DNA from: Shewanella corallii
GTDB lineage: Bacteria; Pseudomonadota; Gammaproteobacteria; Enterobacterales; Shewanellaceae
Assembly: GCF_023349125.1 (NCBI RefSeq)
Contig: NZ_JAKIKT010000013.1
Span: 1 to 64,000, forward strand
DNA: 64,000 bases
Direction of reading: 5' to 3'
The notes beneath the pieces were generated by a model. That model worked only from the letters and a program-made list of their open reading frames with translations, had not been told where the DNA came from and did not search any database. Of this stretch, positions 27,583-36,292 are shown piece by piece. The position numbers and the translations under genes were made by a program. Position 1 is the first letter of the stretch; each line of letters starts with the position of its first letter.

Positions 27583-28392
27583 TTAAAAGTAAGCATTAAA
27601 CTCATATTTGGTAAGCAGGGCATCAGCGGTGAAGTGAGGTTCAAGTTCAGATATTGAATAAAATGATGCGGTAGTTTGTGTTAGTCTGTTTATTATTGGC
27701 TCAAACTTTTCGTTATCATCTACAACTAACGCATTATCTAATTGGTTAAGTAATTCCTTGTTTGCTGCTTGTTGAGACTGATATCCCGTATAGCCTACAG
27801 ACAGATATAAGTGCATACCACTGGCGCCCAGCTGCTTACTCTTCATAAAGTAAGCAATGTTATGATTATCAAAAAAGAAGTCATTTTGATGACCAATAGC
27901 CTTTTCAATCGAATCGACTTTTAGTTGAGTATTTGTAAAGGGTATTAATGGAGTAAAGTCTGAAAGATAGTCTTTATTATGTTCAAGACTATGAACGACT
28001 ATACCTGATACCCGTTCCTTTTTGCTGATTATAGTGAGCAGGTACTTATTGTCTTTGTAGTATCTGTACTCTATATCACTGTCTATGTCTGAGGTCTTGA
28101 TGACCTGAGGCATGCCCACCTGCCTCTCTGCAAAAGCCAGGTAGTTACCTATGTCCAGTTTACTTAGGGTGCTTTCTTCAACCTTATGAGTGAAGTTTGC
28201 TATAACACCCTGATAAACCTCCAGGATAAGTTGCTTACTGTCAGACCAGTTACCTAGCCCTATAAGTAAAAAGACTACAAACAGTATTCCTGACATTATT
28301 TTTTTAAAGATACTGGTGTTGGCATCATTTGCTTCATCATGATTAACATCACCTGTTATCACACCAGCAAGAAACTTCTTTACCGTAGGCAT
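27583..28392 (-). CDS. unknown single-span membrane protein, paired with the transglycosylase
   Basis: 269 residues, family not recognised. One membrane helix at about 31-48 (IMSGILFVVFLLIGLGNW) separates a short cytoplasmic tail from a large, presumably periplasmic domain rich in Tyr, Asp and Asn. The base composition is visibly more AT-rich than neighbouring genes. It ends 9 bases before the lytic transglycosylase start, pointing to co-expression and perhaps to control or anchoring of that enzyme. Its upstream gap (28393-28646) is AT-rich and is shared with the divergent seven-gene operon. Confidence 0.75.
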   Translation of the reverse strand: MPTVKKFLAGVITGDVNHDEANDANTSIFKKIMSGILFVVFLLIGLGNWSDSKQLILEVYQGVIANFTHKVEESTLSKLDIGNYLAFAERQVGMPQVIKTSDIDSDIEYRYYKDNKYLLTIISKKERVSGIVVHSLEHNKDYLSDFTPLIPFTNTQLKVDSIEKAIGHQNDFFFDNHNIAYFMKSKQLGASGMHLYLSVGYTGYQSQQAANKELLNQLDNALVVDDNEKFEPIINRLTQTTASFYSISELEPHFTADALLTKYEFNAYF

Positions 28393-28646
28393 AGCTTTAT
28401 CAATCCATTAATACGTTATGCTTATTTTAATTCAGGTTTATAAAATTTCGTTGTTTTAAAATCAAGAGGTATAACCCTGAGTCAGCAATCTATAAACCAT
28501 TTCATACTTTCTCTGTATATGGATGAATATATTTTTGTACTAATTTTCTTTTTCAATAGGGATATATAGGTAAAGTTATTATTCACTTAAAATGTGTTTA
28601 TTAGCTATGCCTTAATTAAGTTTTGAAACTGTTAAGGAAGACTTCT

Positions 28647-29375
28647 GTGAAAAAGTATATTGCTGTCTGTATTCTGGCTGCCACGCTTTCAAGTGGTTGT
28701 ATGTCCACATCTGAAAATGCGGCAACCATGGATCGCGCTGCTGCTGCGACTGATCTGATATCCAGAATGGATGAGGTGGGTTATGCCAAAGTCGCCCATG
28801 TCCCAGGTGTAGACCAACTGCTGCATTCGGCTTCTTCAATTCTGGAAAGACAGAGAAGTGTCATTGAAATGTATCAGGCACAATCTACCAACCACAGAGA
28901 TGTGCAGGCGTTTCTCTATGCCAATAAAGACCTTGAGCCACTGGCGCTGGAACAGGCCATTGTTGAATTCGATGCCGGTGCTTTGAATGATGAAGAGAAA
29001 ATTGGCCCCAAAATCCAGGTATATCGCGCTGCCAGTGAGCAGATATTTGAAGAAAATGTGGAATTGGCTGTTGAGCTCACCGTACAACTTGGTATATCTG
29101 CGGCCATTCTGGCTCAGAATGGCGAAGCCGTTACCGATGCTATCAGTATCAAAGCTGCAGATTACGGCGTAAATATGCTGACATCTTCAATCTTCGGTTC
29201 CGACGATCAGGCCGATGAAGATAAAGAAACTGAGCATACTCACATGGGTTTGGCATTATTGGCAGCCAAAGATCGGCTGGAACTGGCCTATGAAGCCAAT
29301 GAATTGATCGACCTGGAATTGGACACCATCAAGGCTGTTGAAGCATTGCAATTGGAACTGGAAGCCAGAAGATAA
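28647..29375 (+). CDS. alpha-helical lipoprotein, first gene of a seven-gene exported-protein operon
   Basis: 242 residues from the GTG at 28647, chosen because AAGGAAG lies 6 bases upstream and the product then begins with a perfect lipoprotein signal (MKKYIAVCILAATLSSGC). The lipidated cysteine is residue 18. A TTG eight codons upstream is in frame but less suitable. The mature part is almost wholly helical and acidic, with heptad-like leucines near the C-terminus (ALEAR-type end), suggesting coiled-coil contacts. No family recognised. Its TAA overlaps the next ATG by one base (TAATG). Position +2 after Cys is Met, so outer-membrane sorting is expected. Confidence 0.85.
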   Translation: MKKYIAVCILAATLSSGCMSTSENAATMDRAAAATDLISRMDEVGYAKVAHVPGVDQLLHSASSILERQRSVIEMYQAQSTNHRDVQAFLYANKDLEPLALEQAIVEFDAGALNDEEKIGPKIQVYRAASEQIFEENVELAVELTVQLGISAAILAQNGEAVTDAISIKAADYGVNMLTSSIFGSDDQADEDKETEHTHMGLALLAAKDRLELAYEANELIDLELDTIKAVEALQLELEARR

Positions 29376-30289
29376 TGAAGTTTATCTGGTTGCTGGCATT
29401 ACTGCTGATAAGTGGTAAAGCCTTCGCCTGGCCAGACTGGGTGTTGCAGCCTGCACAAAATGAGCAACAGCTTGTTGGTGTGGGTATAGGGCAAACCCGG
29501 GTTGAAGCCAAAGAGCTGGCAATGGCGGAGATAGTCACTCAACTCAGTGTCAGGGTAGAGACAGAGCAAAGTCAGTTACTGGCCAAATCCGGAGATCAAA
29601 GCCGGCAGGAGTTCCGTCAGCAAACCCGCCTTAGCTCCCTGCCTTTCGAACTCTTTGGTGTACAGGAGATCAATTCGGCTCAACAGGAGCAGCAAGTTGC
29701 TGTGATGTTGGCTGTCGACAAATCGGCAATGGCGATAACCCTGGCCGATCAGGTAGAGGCCTTGTTGGACAGTTACTCCCAAATGTCAGGCGATCCTGTC
29801 AAAGGCTTTGTTGCAGCAGTTAAGCAGATGGGGTTGATTCCCCTTGGCCGAAATTATCTGGCAGCCATGCGTGGCTTGGGTTATCCCAATGAGGCGCAGG
29901 AACTGAGGCATAAAGCGCTCAGTGAGGAGATTCTGGCAGCCAAATCCCGGGTTAGTGTCGAAGTCATTGGCTCAAAGCAGCATCAGCAAATTTACTCCTA
30001 TCTTGCGACCGGTTTTACAGCCTCGGCCAATGCCGAAACCAGGCTTTGGTTGAGGCCTGAGCTCAAATGGCGAACCGCCAAACAGGCCGGGCGAGTTGTC
30101 GCCAGAGCTGATTTACAGCTCAGTTATCAATATCCCCAATCTCCTTTTACCGTTGTTCACCGTCAGAGCCTCAGTGCCGATGGTGTGGCATTCAGTCAGG
30201 CTCAGGCAAAAGAGCAAGCTCTGAATGCCATCATAGAGCAACTGAAGCAACCTCCCTCTGAGTGGAACACAGGAAGTGACACACTATGA
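29375..30289 (+). CDS. exported LPP20-like protein
   Basis: 304 residues with a signal peptide (MKFIWLLALLLISGKAFA). The segment after it, PDWVLQPAQNEQQLVGVGIGQTRVEAKELAMAEI, has the form of LPP20/FlgP-type proteins: a PDWV start, a GVG strand and an alanine-rich helix. A second part (about 190-304) has YSYLATGFTASANAETRLWLRPEL and may repeat the same fold. LPP20 proteins are outer-membrane-associated; the role of this one is unknown. It overlaps its upstream neighbour by one base and the next gene by ATGA. Confidence 0.82.
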   Translation: MKFIWLLALLLISGKAFAWPDWVLQPAQNEQQLVGVGIGQTRVEAKELAMAEIVTQLSVRVETEQSQLLAKSGDQSRQEFRQQTRLSSLPFELFGVQEINSAQQEQQVAVMLAVDKSAMAITLADQVEALLDSYSQMSGDPVKGFVAAVKQMGLIPLGRNYLAAMRGLGYPNEAQELRHKALSEEILAAKSRVSVEVIGSKQHQQIYSYLATGFTASANAETRLWLRPELKWRTAKQAGRVVARADLQLSYQYPQSPFTVVHRQSLSADGVAFSQAQAKEQALNAIIEQLKQPPSEWNTGSDTL

Positions 30290-31416
30290 ATAAACTCAAA
30301 TCTTTTTCTTGTTCTCTGCTGGCAATAGCTGTGCTGGCAGGTTGTCAAAGTACAAAGCCAGCATCACAAACCAATAAAGCTAAAGTCAGTAATCGGGCTT
30401 CCAGTGCCATTGTGGCCAAAAGTGCTTATGACTTCTCAGATGATGATATCCGCATGCCCGCCTATTTCGATACTCAGGGACTGGATCTTTGTACCTTTGA
30501 GCCAGGCAATGAACATCCGGATTGCCCTTTGAAAAAGCCAATAGTGCGGATGTACTTCGATGGTGCAGAGGTGGGGGGCGAAGGTCAGGGGGTGAATGCC
30601 CTGCGCGCCTATGAAGATAAAGATCTGCTGCTGATGCTGGAGAACCAGTTTGCCGGTATTAATCGATTCCGCATTGTGACTCAGGATGATGATCTCATTG
30701 CTATTGAGAATACGATTGCCTCAGCGCAACAGGGAGCAGGCTATGTGATAGATCAGCGTCGCAAACAGCAGGTGCTTAAACCTGATTATCTGGTGAAACT
30801 GGATTCTCTGCGTACGGTTAAAAATGAAGGCAGCATTACAGGTTGGATGGATTACACCCTGGAGTTGACCACTGCAGTGCTGAACCCTTTTACCCGGGAG
30901 AAAATGTCACATCCCAATCTGGGCAAAATCCGCGTGAAATCTGAAGACGTGCGTGACCGCAGTGAACTTAAATTTGTGATGGCCAGTAACCGCTATGTAA
31001 GTGGTTTCAGGTACTTCGATTCAGCCCATGTGAACGCGGTTATCAATGATATGGCCTCACGGGGTATAGATATTTTGCTGACCCGCATGCTTAGCGAGAT
31101 GCCAGCAACGACTCAGGTGCTGGGGATTAAGGGGAATAAGCTCAGCCTGGATCGGGGACAGAATGCCGGGGTTATGCCCAATGAAACCATGATTGTATTC
31201 AGCTATGAAGCTGGCTTTGTGGAGCCTTTGGGGGTTGCCCATGTGATGCCTTCAAAGAATCATGCCACAGGTGAAATAGTTCGCTGGAAAGATACAGATA
31301 TTGCAGACGCCATCAAGGCCAAAGCGGAGGCCGGTATCTACCGTCCCGGTAATGGGGTCAAGATCTTCGCCGTATCTGTTGGCACGCCTGCAGACTTCCT
31401 GGAGAACCGTACATGA
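30286..31416 (+). CDS. lipoprotein with CsgG-like middle and FlgT-like C-terminal part
   Basis: 376 residues. Signal and lipobox are clear: MNKLKSFSCSLLAIAVLAGC, lipidated Cys20. Residues about 80-265 recall the CsgG/LpoB-type alpha-beta fold that builds periplasmic parts of outer-membrane complexes (alternating strands and helices, KFVMASNRYVSGF). The segment LGIKGNKLSLDRGQNAGVMPNETMIVFS with the following GVAHVM...GEIVRW resembles the C-terminal domain of the flagellar T-ring protein FlgT. Both similarities are from pattern, not from a search. ATGA overlaps join it to genes on both sides. Confidence 0.8.
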   Translation: MNKLKSFSCSLLAIAVLAGCQSTKPASQTNKAKVSNRASSAIVAKSAYDFSDDDIRMPAYFDTQGLDLCTFEPGNEHPDCPLKKPIVRMYFDGAEVGGEGQGVNALRAYEDKDLLLMLENQFAGINRFRIVTQDDDLIAIENTIASAQQGAGYVIDQRRKQQVLKPDYLVKLDSLRTVKNEGSITGWMDYTLELTTAVLNPFTREKMSHPNLGKIRVKSEDVRDRSELKFVMASNRYVSGFRYFDSAHVNAVINDMASRGIDILLTRMLSEMPATTQVLGIKGNKLSLDRGQNAGVMPNETMIVFSYEAGFVEPLGVAHVMPSKNHATGEIVRWKDTDIADAIKAKAEAGIYRPGNGVKIFAVSVGTPADFLENRT

Positions 31417-32765
31417 AACCCTGGTGGGCAGTGGCATTATGCCTGCCTTTGTCTGCAATGGCCGGGGTGGTGGTAAACAGTCAGGGGCAACTTGAAGTTG
31501 AAGCCTGCGCCTATGGACGCGGTCAGGTCGCTATTGCCGGAGCCAGGGATATGGCTGCAGCTGAACTGGCAGAGTTTGTACGGGGGGCCAAAGTGCTGGA
31601 GCAGGTGTCGGGAGCTGAATACCTGAGTGAGGCCGACAGAGAGTTTTATCGCAGTGAACGACAGGTGTTGTTGCAGGGATTGAGTGCCGGCGCCATTCCT
31701 TTGAGTATCGGGTCTCCCCGTATTCAGGGGGGAGAGACCTGTGTGCCCGTTTATATGGCACTGGAACATGCCAGTGACGGCGAGCTTGTCTGGGATGATG
31801 AGTCTCCCACTGCGACAGTCACTGTGATGGGGGAAGGTTGGCCAGCCAGAGGTAGGTCTGCGATGCAGAATGCTGAGCAGGATGCTTTTGCCCGCGCCGT
31901 TTCCCAAGTTGCCGGAGTCTGGCTTAACCAGCAACGCAGCCATTCATCTATGTTGGCGATGAGCATTCAGGATGAGCGGGAGTCCAATAGCTTAAACGAG
32001 ATGGTTGGTCAGCAATTGCAAAGTCGTACATCCGGCATTATCTCCGAATGGCAGTTGTTGGCTTCAGAACCTCTGTCCAACAATGGCGTCAGAGTCACCA
32101 TTATGGCTGTCGTGGATAAAACGCCTCTGGCTGCCGGTATTCAGGATCTTCTGTCCAGCGTTGGTTCTCCCCGTATTGCACTTGTCGCTGATGGACGGTT
32201 GAAAGAGGAGATTGGAACCTGGCTCACCGGGCAGGGTATAGAGGTCTCTGACAGGGCCCCATTGGTACTGGAAACCCGCTCCGAACTGATTCCACATGGC
32301 AATAATGTCAGCCTGCATATCTCACTGCATCTGAGGGACTATACCGGCAATATCTATGGTCGCTGGGAAAATGAACCTCACCTGATGACACTGCCCAATA
32401 AGCATGGGGTTGAGTCCAGGCTCACCCAGGCACATCTCTCCTCTGAAGCCAATTTGGAGTCCCTTGCGGCCGCGTTGCAAAGCGCATTTGAGCGGGTTGT
32501 GGCGCAGGGAGGCATTATGCGGCAGCTGAGAATTCCCAGGGATATCCTGTCACAGCCCCAACAATTGCAGGGGCTGTTGAATGCTCTGGCTGGTGTAAAA
32601 GGTGCCAGTGTGCAGTTGGGAGATGCGGAAGTCGTGGCTAATATGAGGTATTCAGGCTCCTCAAGTGACCTTGCCAGTCAGGTGCATCATATGTTGCTGG
32701 CAGCTGCGACTGGGCCTCTCCCGGAAATTGAGATCAGGGACGATTACATTCTTTTCTATCGTTAA
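31413..32765 (+). CDS. exported protein with two FlgT_N/LPP20-like repeats
   Basis: 450 residues. The N-terminus MKPWWAVALCLPLSAMAG is a signal peptide. Two segments share the same plan: residues about 25-110 (EACAYGRGQVAIAGARDMAAAELAEFV ... CVPVYMAL) and about 128-235 (VTVMGEGWPARGRSAMQNAEQDAFARAV ... VRVTIMAVVDK). Each has a strand, an alanine-rich helix and a closing strand, as in the FlgT N-terminal domain. The remaining half (about 240-450) is alpha-beta and ends LPEIEIRDDYILFYR. This is the largest of the group. Twelve bases separate it from the next gene. Function not known. Confidence 0.82.
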   Translation: MKPWWAVALCLPLSAMAGVVVNSQGQLEVEACAYGRGQVAIAGARDMAAAELAEFVRGAKVLEQVSGAEYLSEADREFYRSERQVLLQGLSAGAIPLSIGSPRIQGGETCVPVYMALEHASDGELVWDDESPTATVTVMGEGWPARGRSAMQNAEQDAFARAVSQVAGVWLNQQRSHSSMLAMSIQDERESNSLNEMVGQQLQSRTSGIISEWQLLASEPLSNNGVRVTIMAVVDKTPLAAGIQDLLSSVGSPRIALVADGRLKEEIGTWLTGQGIEVSDRAPLVLETRSELIPHGNNVSLHISLHLRDYTGNIYGRWENEPHLMTLPNKHGVESRLTQAHLSSEANLESLAAALQSAFERVVAQGGIMRQLRIPRDILSQPQQLQGLLNALAGVKGASVQLGDAEVVANMRYSGSSSDLASQVHHMLLAAATGPLPEIEIRDDYILFYR

Positions 32766-32777
32766 AGGATTAACACT

Positions 32778-34061
32778 ATGAAATTTCGCTTACTGGCACT
32801 GTGCACGTCACTGGCATTTCCCGTGGCTGCGGAAGATTTTGATTTAACCGATCTGTTGCCCGCCAGACCCGGTGACAAAGTTCAATCCAGCGATGTGATG
32901 GTGAAAGGGGATGCTGTCGCTGCGGCTGATGATAATGCGGCGGTGCAAACCGCCCACCAGCTGCTCATGGAAGATGATGGTGATGGAATCAAGATGATTC
33001 AGGTAGGTAGTGGTACTGGCATTCTGTCTATGGGAAGTGCCAGTTACACCAGCTATGACAATCTCAATGCCACCTTGCTGTCGAAGCGAGGAGCCTATAA
33101 CCAGGCTTATCTGATTGCCAAGAAACAGCTGGTGGAGAATATGAAAGGGGTTGAGCTTGCCTGTGCCAATCTGGCCTCAGTCAGCATGGATGTAATTGAT
33201 ACTGGCGTAGAGGGCGTGGCCAATACCTCGACGAACTTCAGCGAGGGCTGTAAGGAGTCTGTGTCCGGGTCATTGGCGGGCTTCGTGACCTTTGATGTTT
33301 ATGACGACCCTGATTCCAAAGAGGTCAGAGTCAGCTTGATTTCCACTCCGAAAACCCGTGCGCAGATACGCCGCAATATGGGGTGTCTGGCGGTCACTAC
33401 CGACCCCAATTCAATTTTTTCTCAGGTGGTAAAAGATATCAAACAGGGAGTGTTACCGCCCGTTGGTGCCAAGGTGCTGACCCATGCCGAAACAGGTGAA
33501 ACTGTGGTGCTGGGATTTGGCAGCGCCATCATACGCCAGAATAAAAATAGTGCGGTGCAGAAAAAGCTAAAAGGGGCGGCCAAGAGCCAGTCCCAAACTC
33601 GTGCCAGATCTGCATTGTTGGCGACCCTGCAGGGGGAATCTGTTTATTGGCAGGGTAGTTTTGATGAGAAGCAGATGGAGTCGACAGAGCAGCTCCGTTA
33701 CACAGACCCCTATTTGCAGGACCCTCAGCGGGTAGAGGTATTGGAAGAGGAGCGGCAGATATTTATCAATACCCTGAAAACATCAGATGAGTACTCCACG
33801 TTGACCAAGGGCAAACTGCCAGCTGGAGTTAACAGTAAGAACTTTACAAGTGAAGATGGTTACTGGCAGTACACAGTTGCTGTTTATGCTCCCAGTTTGG
33901 AGGCAGAAGCCAGAAAGGCCGCCAAGCAGATGGCGGGTAAAGGTCAGCCTATGTCAGGTAAGTCCAGTGGTAGATCAATCCTGGCTGTCGGTGGCGCCAA
34001 TGATAATGCTGCCAACCCTAAAGGTGCATCTGGCAAAGTGTCCCAGGAAGAGGGGCTGTAA
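32778..34061 (+). CDS. exported protein of unknown function
   Basis: 427 residues. The signal peptide is short (MKFRLLALCTSLAFPVAA). The middle has KRGAYNQAYLIAKKQLVENMKG, again an alanine-containing helix of the LPP20 kind, and three cysteines (two in CANLASV and EGCKES, one in NMGCLAV) that may form disulfides. The C-terminal 90 residues are low-complexity and rich in Gly, Lys, Ala and Ser. I recall uncharacterised DUF6844-type proteins with a similar layout but cannot confirm. Its stop is directly followed by the TTG start of the next gene. Confidence 0.78.
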   Translation: MKFRLLALCTSLAFPVAAEDFDLTDLLPARPGDKVQSSDVMVKGDAVAAADDNAAVQTAHQLLMEDDGDGIKMIQVGSGTGILSMGSASYTSYDNLNATLLSKRGAYNQAYLIAKKQLVENMKGVELACANLASVSMDVIDTGVEGVANTSTNFSEGCKESVSGSLAGFVTFDVYDDPDSKEVRVSLISTPKTRAQIRRNMGCLAVTTDPNSIFSQVVKDIKQGVLPPVGAKVLTHAETGETVVLGFGSAIIRQNKNSAVQKKLKGAAKSQSQTRARSALLATLQGESVYWQGSFDEKQMESTEQLRYTDPYLQDPQRVEVLEEERQIFINTLKTSDEYSTLTKGKLPAGVNSKNFTSEDGYWQYTVAVYAPSLEAEARKAAKQMAGKGQPMSGKSSGRSILAVGGANDNAANPKGASGKVSQEEGL

Positions 34062-34778
34062 TTGAATCTGCAGATCCTGTTGCTGCTTAGTCAGAGTCTG
34101 GCGGCTGCATTCAACCCTGAGTCTGCGATCCGTGAGCAGAGCGCATCATTTCAATATGAAGCGTCAGCTGACATAGCTAGGGTGTCCAGCAAAATTCATG
34201 TGTCGGATTCAGTTTTGCTTGGTGCTTGTCGCAGGGCCTTGCTGTTGCCCCACAAGAAAAAGAATCATCAGGCGCTGCAAACCCTGACCGGATTGACCTT
34301 GCCTGAGCAGCCCGGGTATTTCCAGGCGGATGTGAGCTCTTTTCAACTTGAGCGGCAGCAGGATTGGATTTACTGCACAGGACAGGTTGCATTAGCACCC
34401 GAAGCGCAGAATCTGGCAGGTTTGGCGATGGCACAAGCTTGGTCTGCACTGTCTGCAAAACGGCATGAGCTGTTGCGGCCACTGCTTAAATTTACTCTGG
34501 ATCAGGAGGCGACATACAACGACAGCCTGATATTGATAGCCATATCTGCCGGAGGTACCAAAGGTGTGGAACAACTGAAACAGCACTTACTGGAACCAGA
34601 GTTTTTGCTGGATGTCAGTCGATTCAAAGGGGCTGAATTTCTGCAGGATGCCGGAGAGTTTGAGTTGGCTCTCGGCCTGCTAGAGCCCTGTCGCCGCACC
34701 TACTGCTATTCACAATATCTGGAGCTGGATGAGCACTGGCAGCAGGCTTCTGCAGACAATCTTAAAAGCTATTTTTAA
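34062..34778 (+). CDS. probable exported protein of unknown function
   Basis: 238 residues starting with TTG at 34062, immediately after the previous stop codon, with AGGAAGAGGGG upstream as ribosome site. MNLQILLLLSQSLAAAF is a probable signal peptide of modest strength. The body is helical; the last 100 residues (LIAISAGGTKGVEQLKQHLLEP ... GEFELALGLLEPCR) look like degenerate TPR/Sel1-like helical repeats. There are four cysteines. It is less conserved-looking than its neighbours and might be an adaptor. No family recognised. Confidence 0.72.
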   Translation: MNLQILLLLSQSLAAAFNPESAIREQSASFQYEASADIARVSSKIHVSDSVLLGACRRALLLPHKKKNHQALQTLTGLTLPEQPGYFQADVSSFQLERQQDWIYCTGQVALAPEAQNLAGLAMAQAWSALSAKRHELLRPLLKFTLDQEATYNDSLILIAISAGGTKGVEQLKQHLLEPEFLLDVSRFKGAEFLQDAGEFELALGLLEPCRRTYCYSQYLELDEHWQQASADNLKSYF

Positions 34779-34812
34779 CTATGGAAAAAAGATAATTAAA
34801 GGGATTATTTAG

Positions 34813-35391
34813 ATGAAAAAGATACTCTTGTTGGCAGCAATATTTGGATTGGCAGGTTGTAATAGCACTTCAAAAACTCAATCTGAGCCACTGGCTGAGA
34901 ATGATGCCATCCCGGATTGGGTGTTGATGCCAGTGTCAGAAAGGGGATTGGCATCTTCTTCCTGCGTCGCATGGTCAGGCAATATGACGGTAGATCGCGC
35001 TCAGGCTATCGCTGCTGCCAGGGCTGATTTGACTCAACAGATCAAAGTGAAATCCAGCGTAATGGATAAGCTCTATAGCCGCAAAACTCAGGCTGATGGT
35101 CAGAGTAATTCAGGTGGCAGTTTCGAACAGGTGAGCAAGCAAGTGGCAGAACAGAGTCTGGCCGGAGCCAAGGCAACCAAGGTGGCATTTGCCAGGCTGG
35201 ACAATCAAAAACAACTGTGTGCGTTGGTGGTGATGGAAAACACCAAGGAGACTTTCGACAATCTGGTTCAGGCTTCCGGACGTCAGCTGGACCCAACCTC
35301 TGAAGCTGCATTGTATGAAGAGTTCAGGGCTCAAAAGGCGATGGAAAGCCTGGAAGCTGAGCTGGAAAAGCTGAATAAAAAGTCGCTGTAA
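34813..35391 (+). CDS. LPP20 family lipoprotein
   Basis: 192 residues. Lipobox LAGC with lipidated Cys16 (MKKILLLAAIFGLAGC). IPDWVLMPVSERGLASSSCVAWSGNMTVDRAQAIAAARADLTQQI follows, the typical LPP20 arrangement and parallel to the second gene of the operon. The C-terminal tail (about 160-192) is a charged helix (EEFRAQKAMESLEAELEKLNKK) likely to form a coiled coil. It lies 34 bases after the previous gene and is followed by a strong terminator that ends the operon. Confidence 0.86.
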   Translation: MKKILLLAAIFGLAGCNSTSKTQSEPLAENDAIPDWVLMPVSERGLASSSCVAWSGNMTVDRAQAIAAARADLTQQIKVKSSVMDKLYSRKTQADGQSNSGGSFEQVSKQVAEQSLAGAKATKVAFARLDNQKQLCALVVMENTKETFDNLVQASGRQLDPTSEAALYEEFRAQKAMESLEAELEKLNKKSL

Positions 35392-35392
35392 T

Positions 35393-35422
35393 AAAAAAGG
35401 CCTGACAATGTCAGGCCTTTTT
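35393..35422. terminator. bidirectional terminator, end of the lipoprotein operon and of fghA
   Basis: AAAAAAGGCCTGACA/TGTCAGGCCTTTTT-type stem with a tight loop, between converging genes. Confidence 0.92.
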
Positions 35423-35424
35423 CG

Positions 35425-36270
35425 TTATTGCTCGCTGAGATGCCGGGCGTGGAATCTCAGGTGGTCCTCAATAAAGCTGGCGATAAAGTAATAGCTGTGG
35501 TCATAGCCGGGCTGCATACGGATAGTGACCGGATACTTGGTGTCGGCGGCCACCTTTGCCAGATTTTCTGTCTTGAGTTGTTCTGAGAGGAAGTTATCTT
35601 CCAGTCCCTGATCAACCAGAACAGGCATAGGTAATCTGCTTTCTTTCATCAGTTCAACGGCATCATATTGACGCCACAGACCTCTGTCTTCACCCAGATA
35701 GTGACTGAATGCCTTCTGTCCCCATGGCGCGTTAACCGGGTTACAGATAGGACTGAAAGCTGATGCCGAACAGTAGCGCTCCGGTTCACGCAGCGCTATT
35801 GTCAGCGCGCCGTGGCCACCCATGGAGTGTCCTGCAATACTGCGCAGATCAGACACTGGAAAGTGAGTTTCCACAATTGCCGGCAGTTCATTTACCACAT
35901 AGTCATACATGCGATAATGGCGATTCCAGGGCGCCTGTGTGGCGTTCACATAAAATCCTGCTCCCAGGCCCAGGTCATATTCACCATTGGGATCATCAGC
36001 CACACCTTCTCCCCTTGGACTGGTGTCCGGTGCAACGATAGCGATACCCAATTTGGCGGCCAGTCTCTGTGCTCCGGCTTTCTGCATAAAGTTTTCATCT
36101 GTGCAGGTCAGGCCTGACAGCCAGTAAAGCACCGGAACCTTATGACTGGCAGCCTGAGGAGGCAGGTAGATTGCGAACCTCATGCTACAGTTCAGTACTT
36201 TTGATTCGTGGGTGTACTGTTTATGCCAGCCATCGAAGCTCTTATTGGCACTTACCAGAAATAACGACAT
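35425..36270 (-). CDS. fghA: S-formylglutathione hydrolase
   Basis: 281 residues, esterase D family alpha/beta hydrolase. The nucleophile elbow is GHSMGGHGAL (Ser near residue 148); His is in PGYDHSYYFIASFIEDH near the C-terminus. It hydrolyses S-formylglutathione to formate and glutathione, the step after FrmA. It lies 22 bases downstream of frmA in the same operon. Equivalent names are frmB/yeiG. Confidence 0.96.
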   Translation of the reverse strand: MSLFLVSANKSFDGWHKQYTHESKVLNCSMRFAIYLPPQAASHKVPVLYWLSGLTCTDENFMQKAGAQRLAAKLGIAIVAPDTSPRGEGVADDPNGEYDLGLGAGFYVNATQAPWNRHYRMYDYVVNELPAIVETHFPVSDLRSIAGHSMGGHGALTIALREPERYCSASAFSPICNPVNAPWGQKAFSHYLGEDRGLWRQYDAVELMKESRLPMPVLVDQGLEDNFLSEQLKTENLAKVAADTKYPVTIRMQPGYDHSYYFIASFIEDHLRFHARHLSEQ

Positions 36271-36292
36271 GCAAATCTCCCGGCCTACTCTG

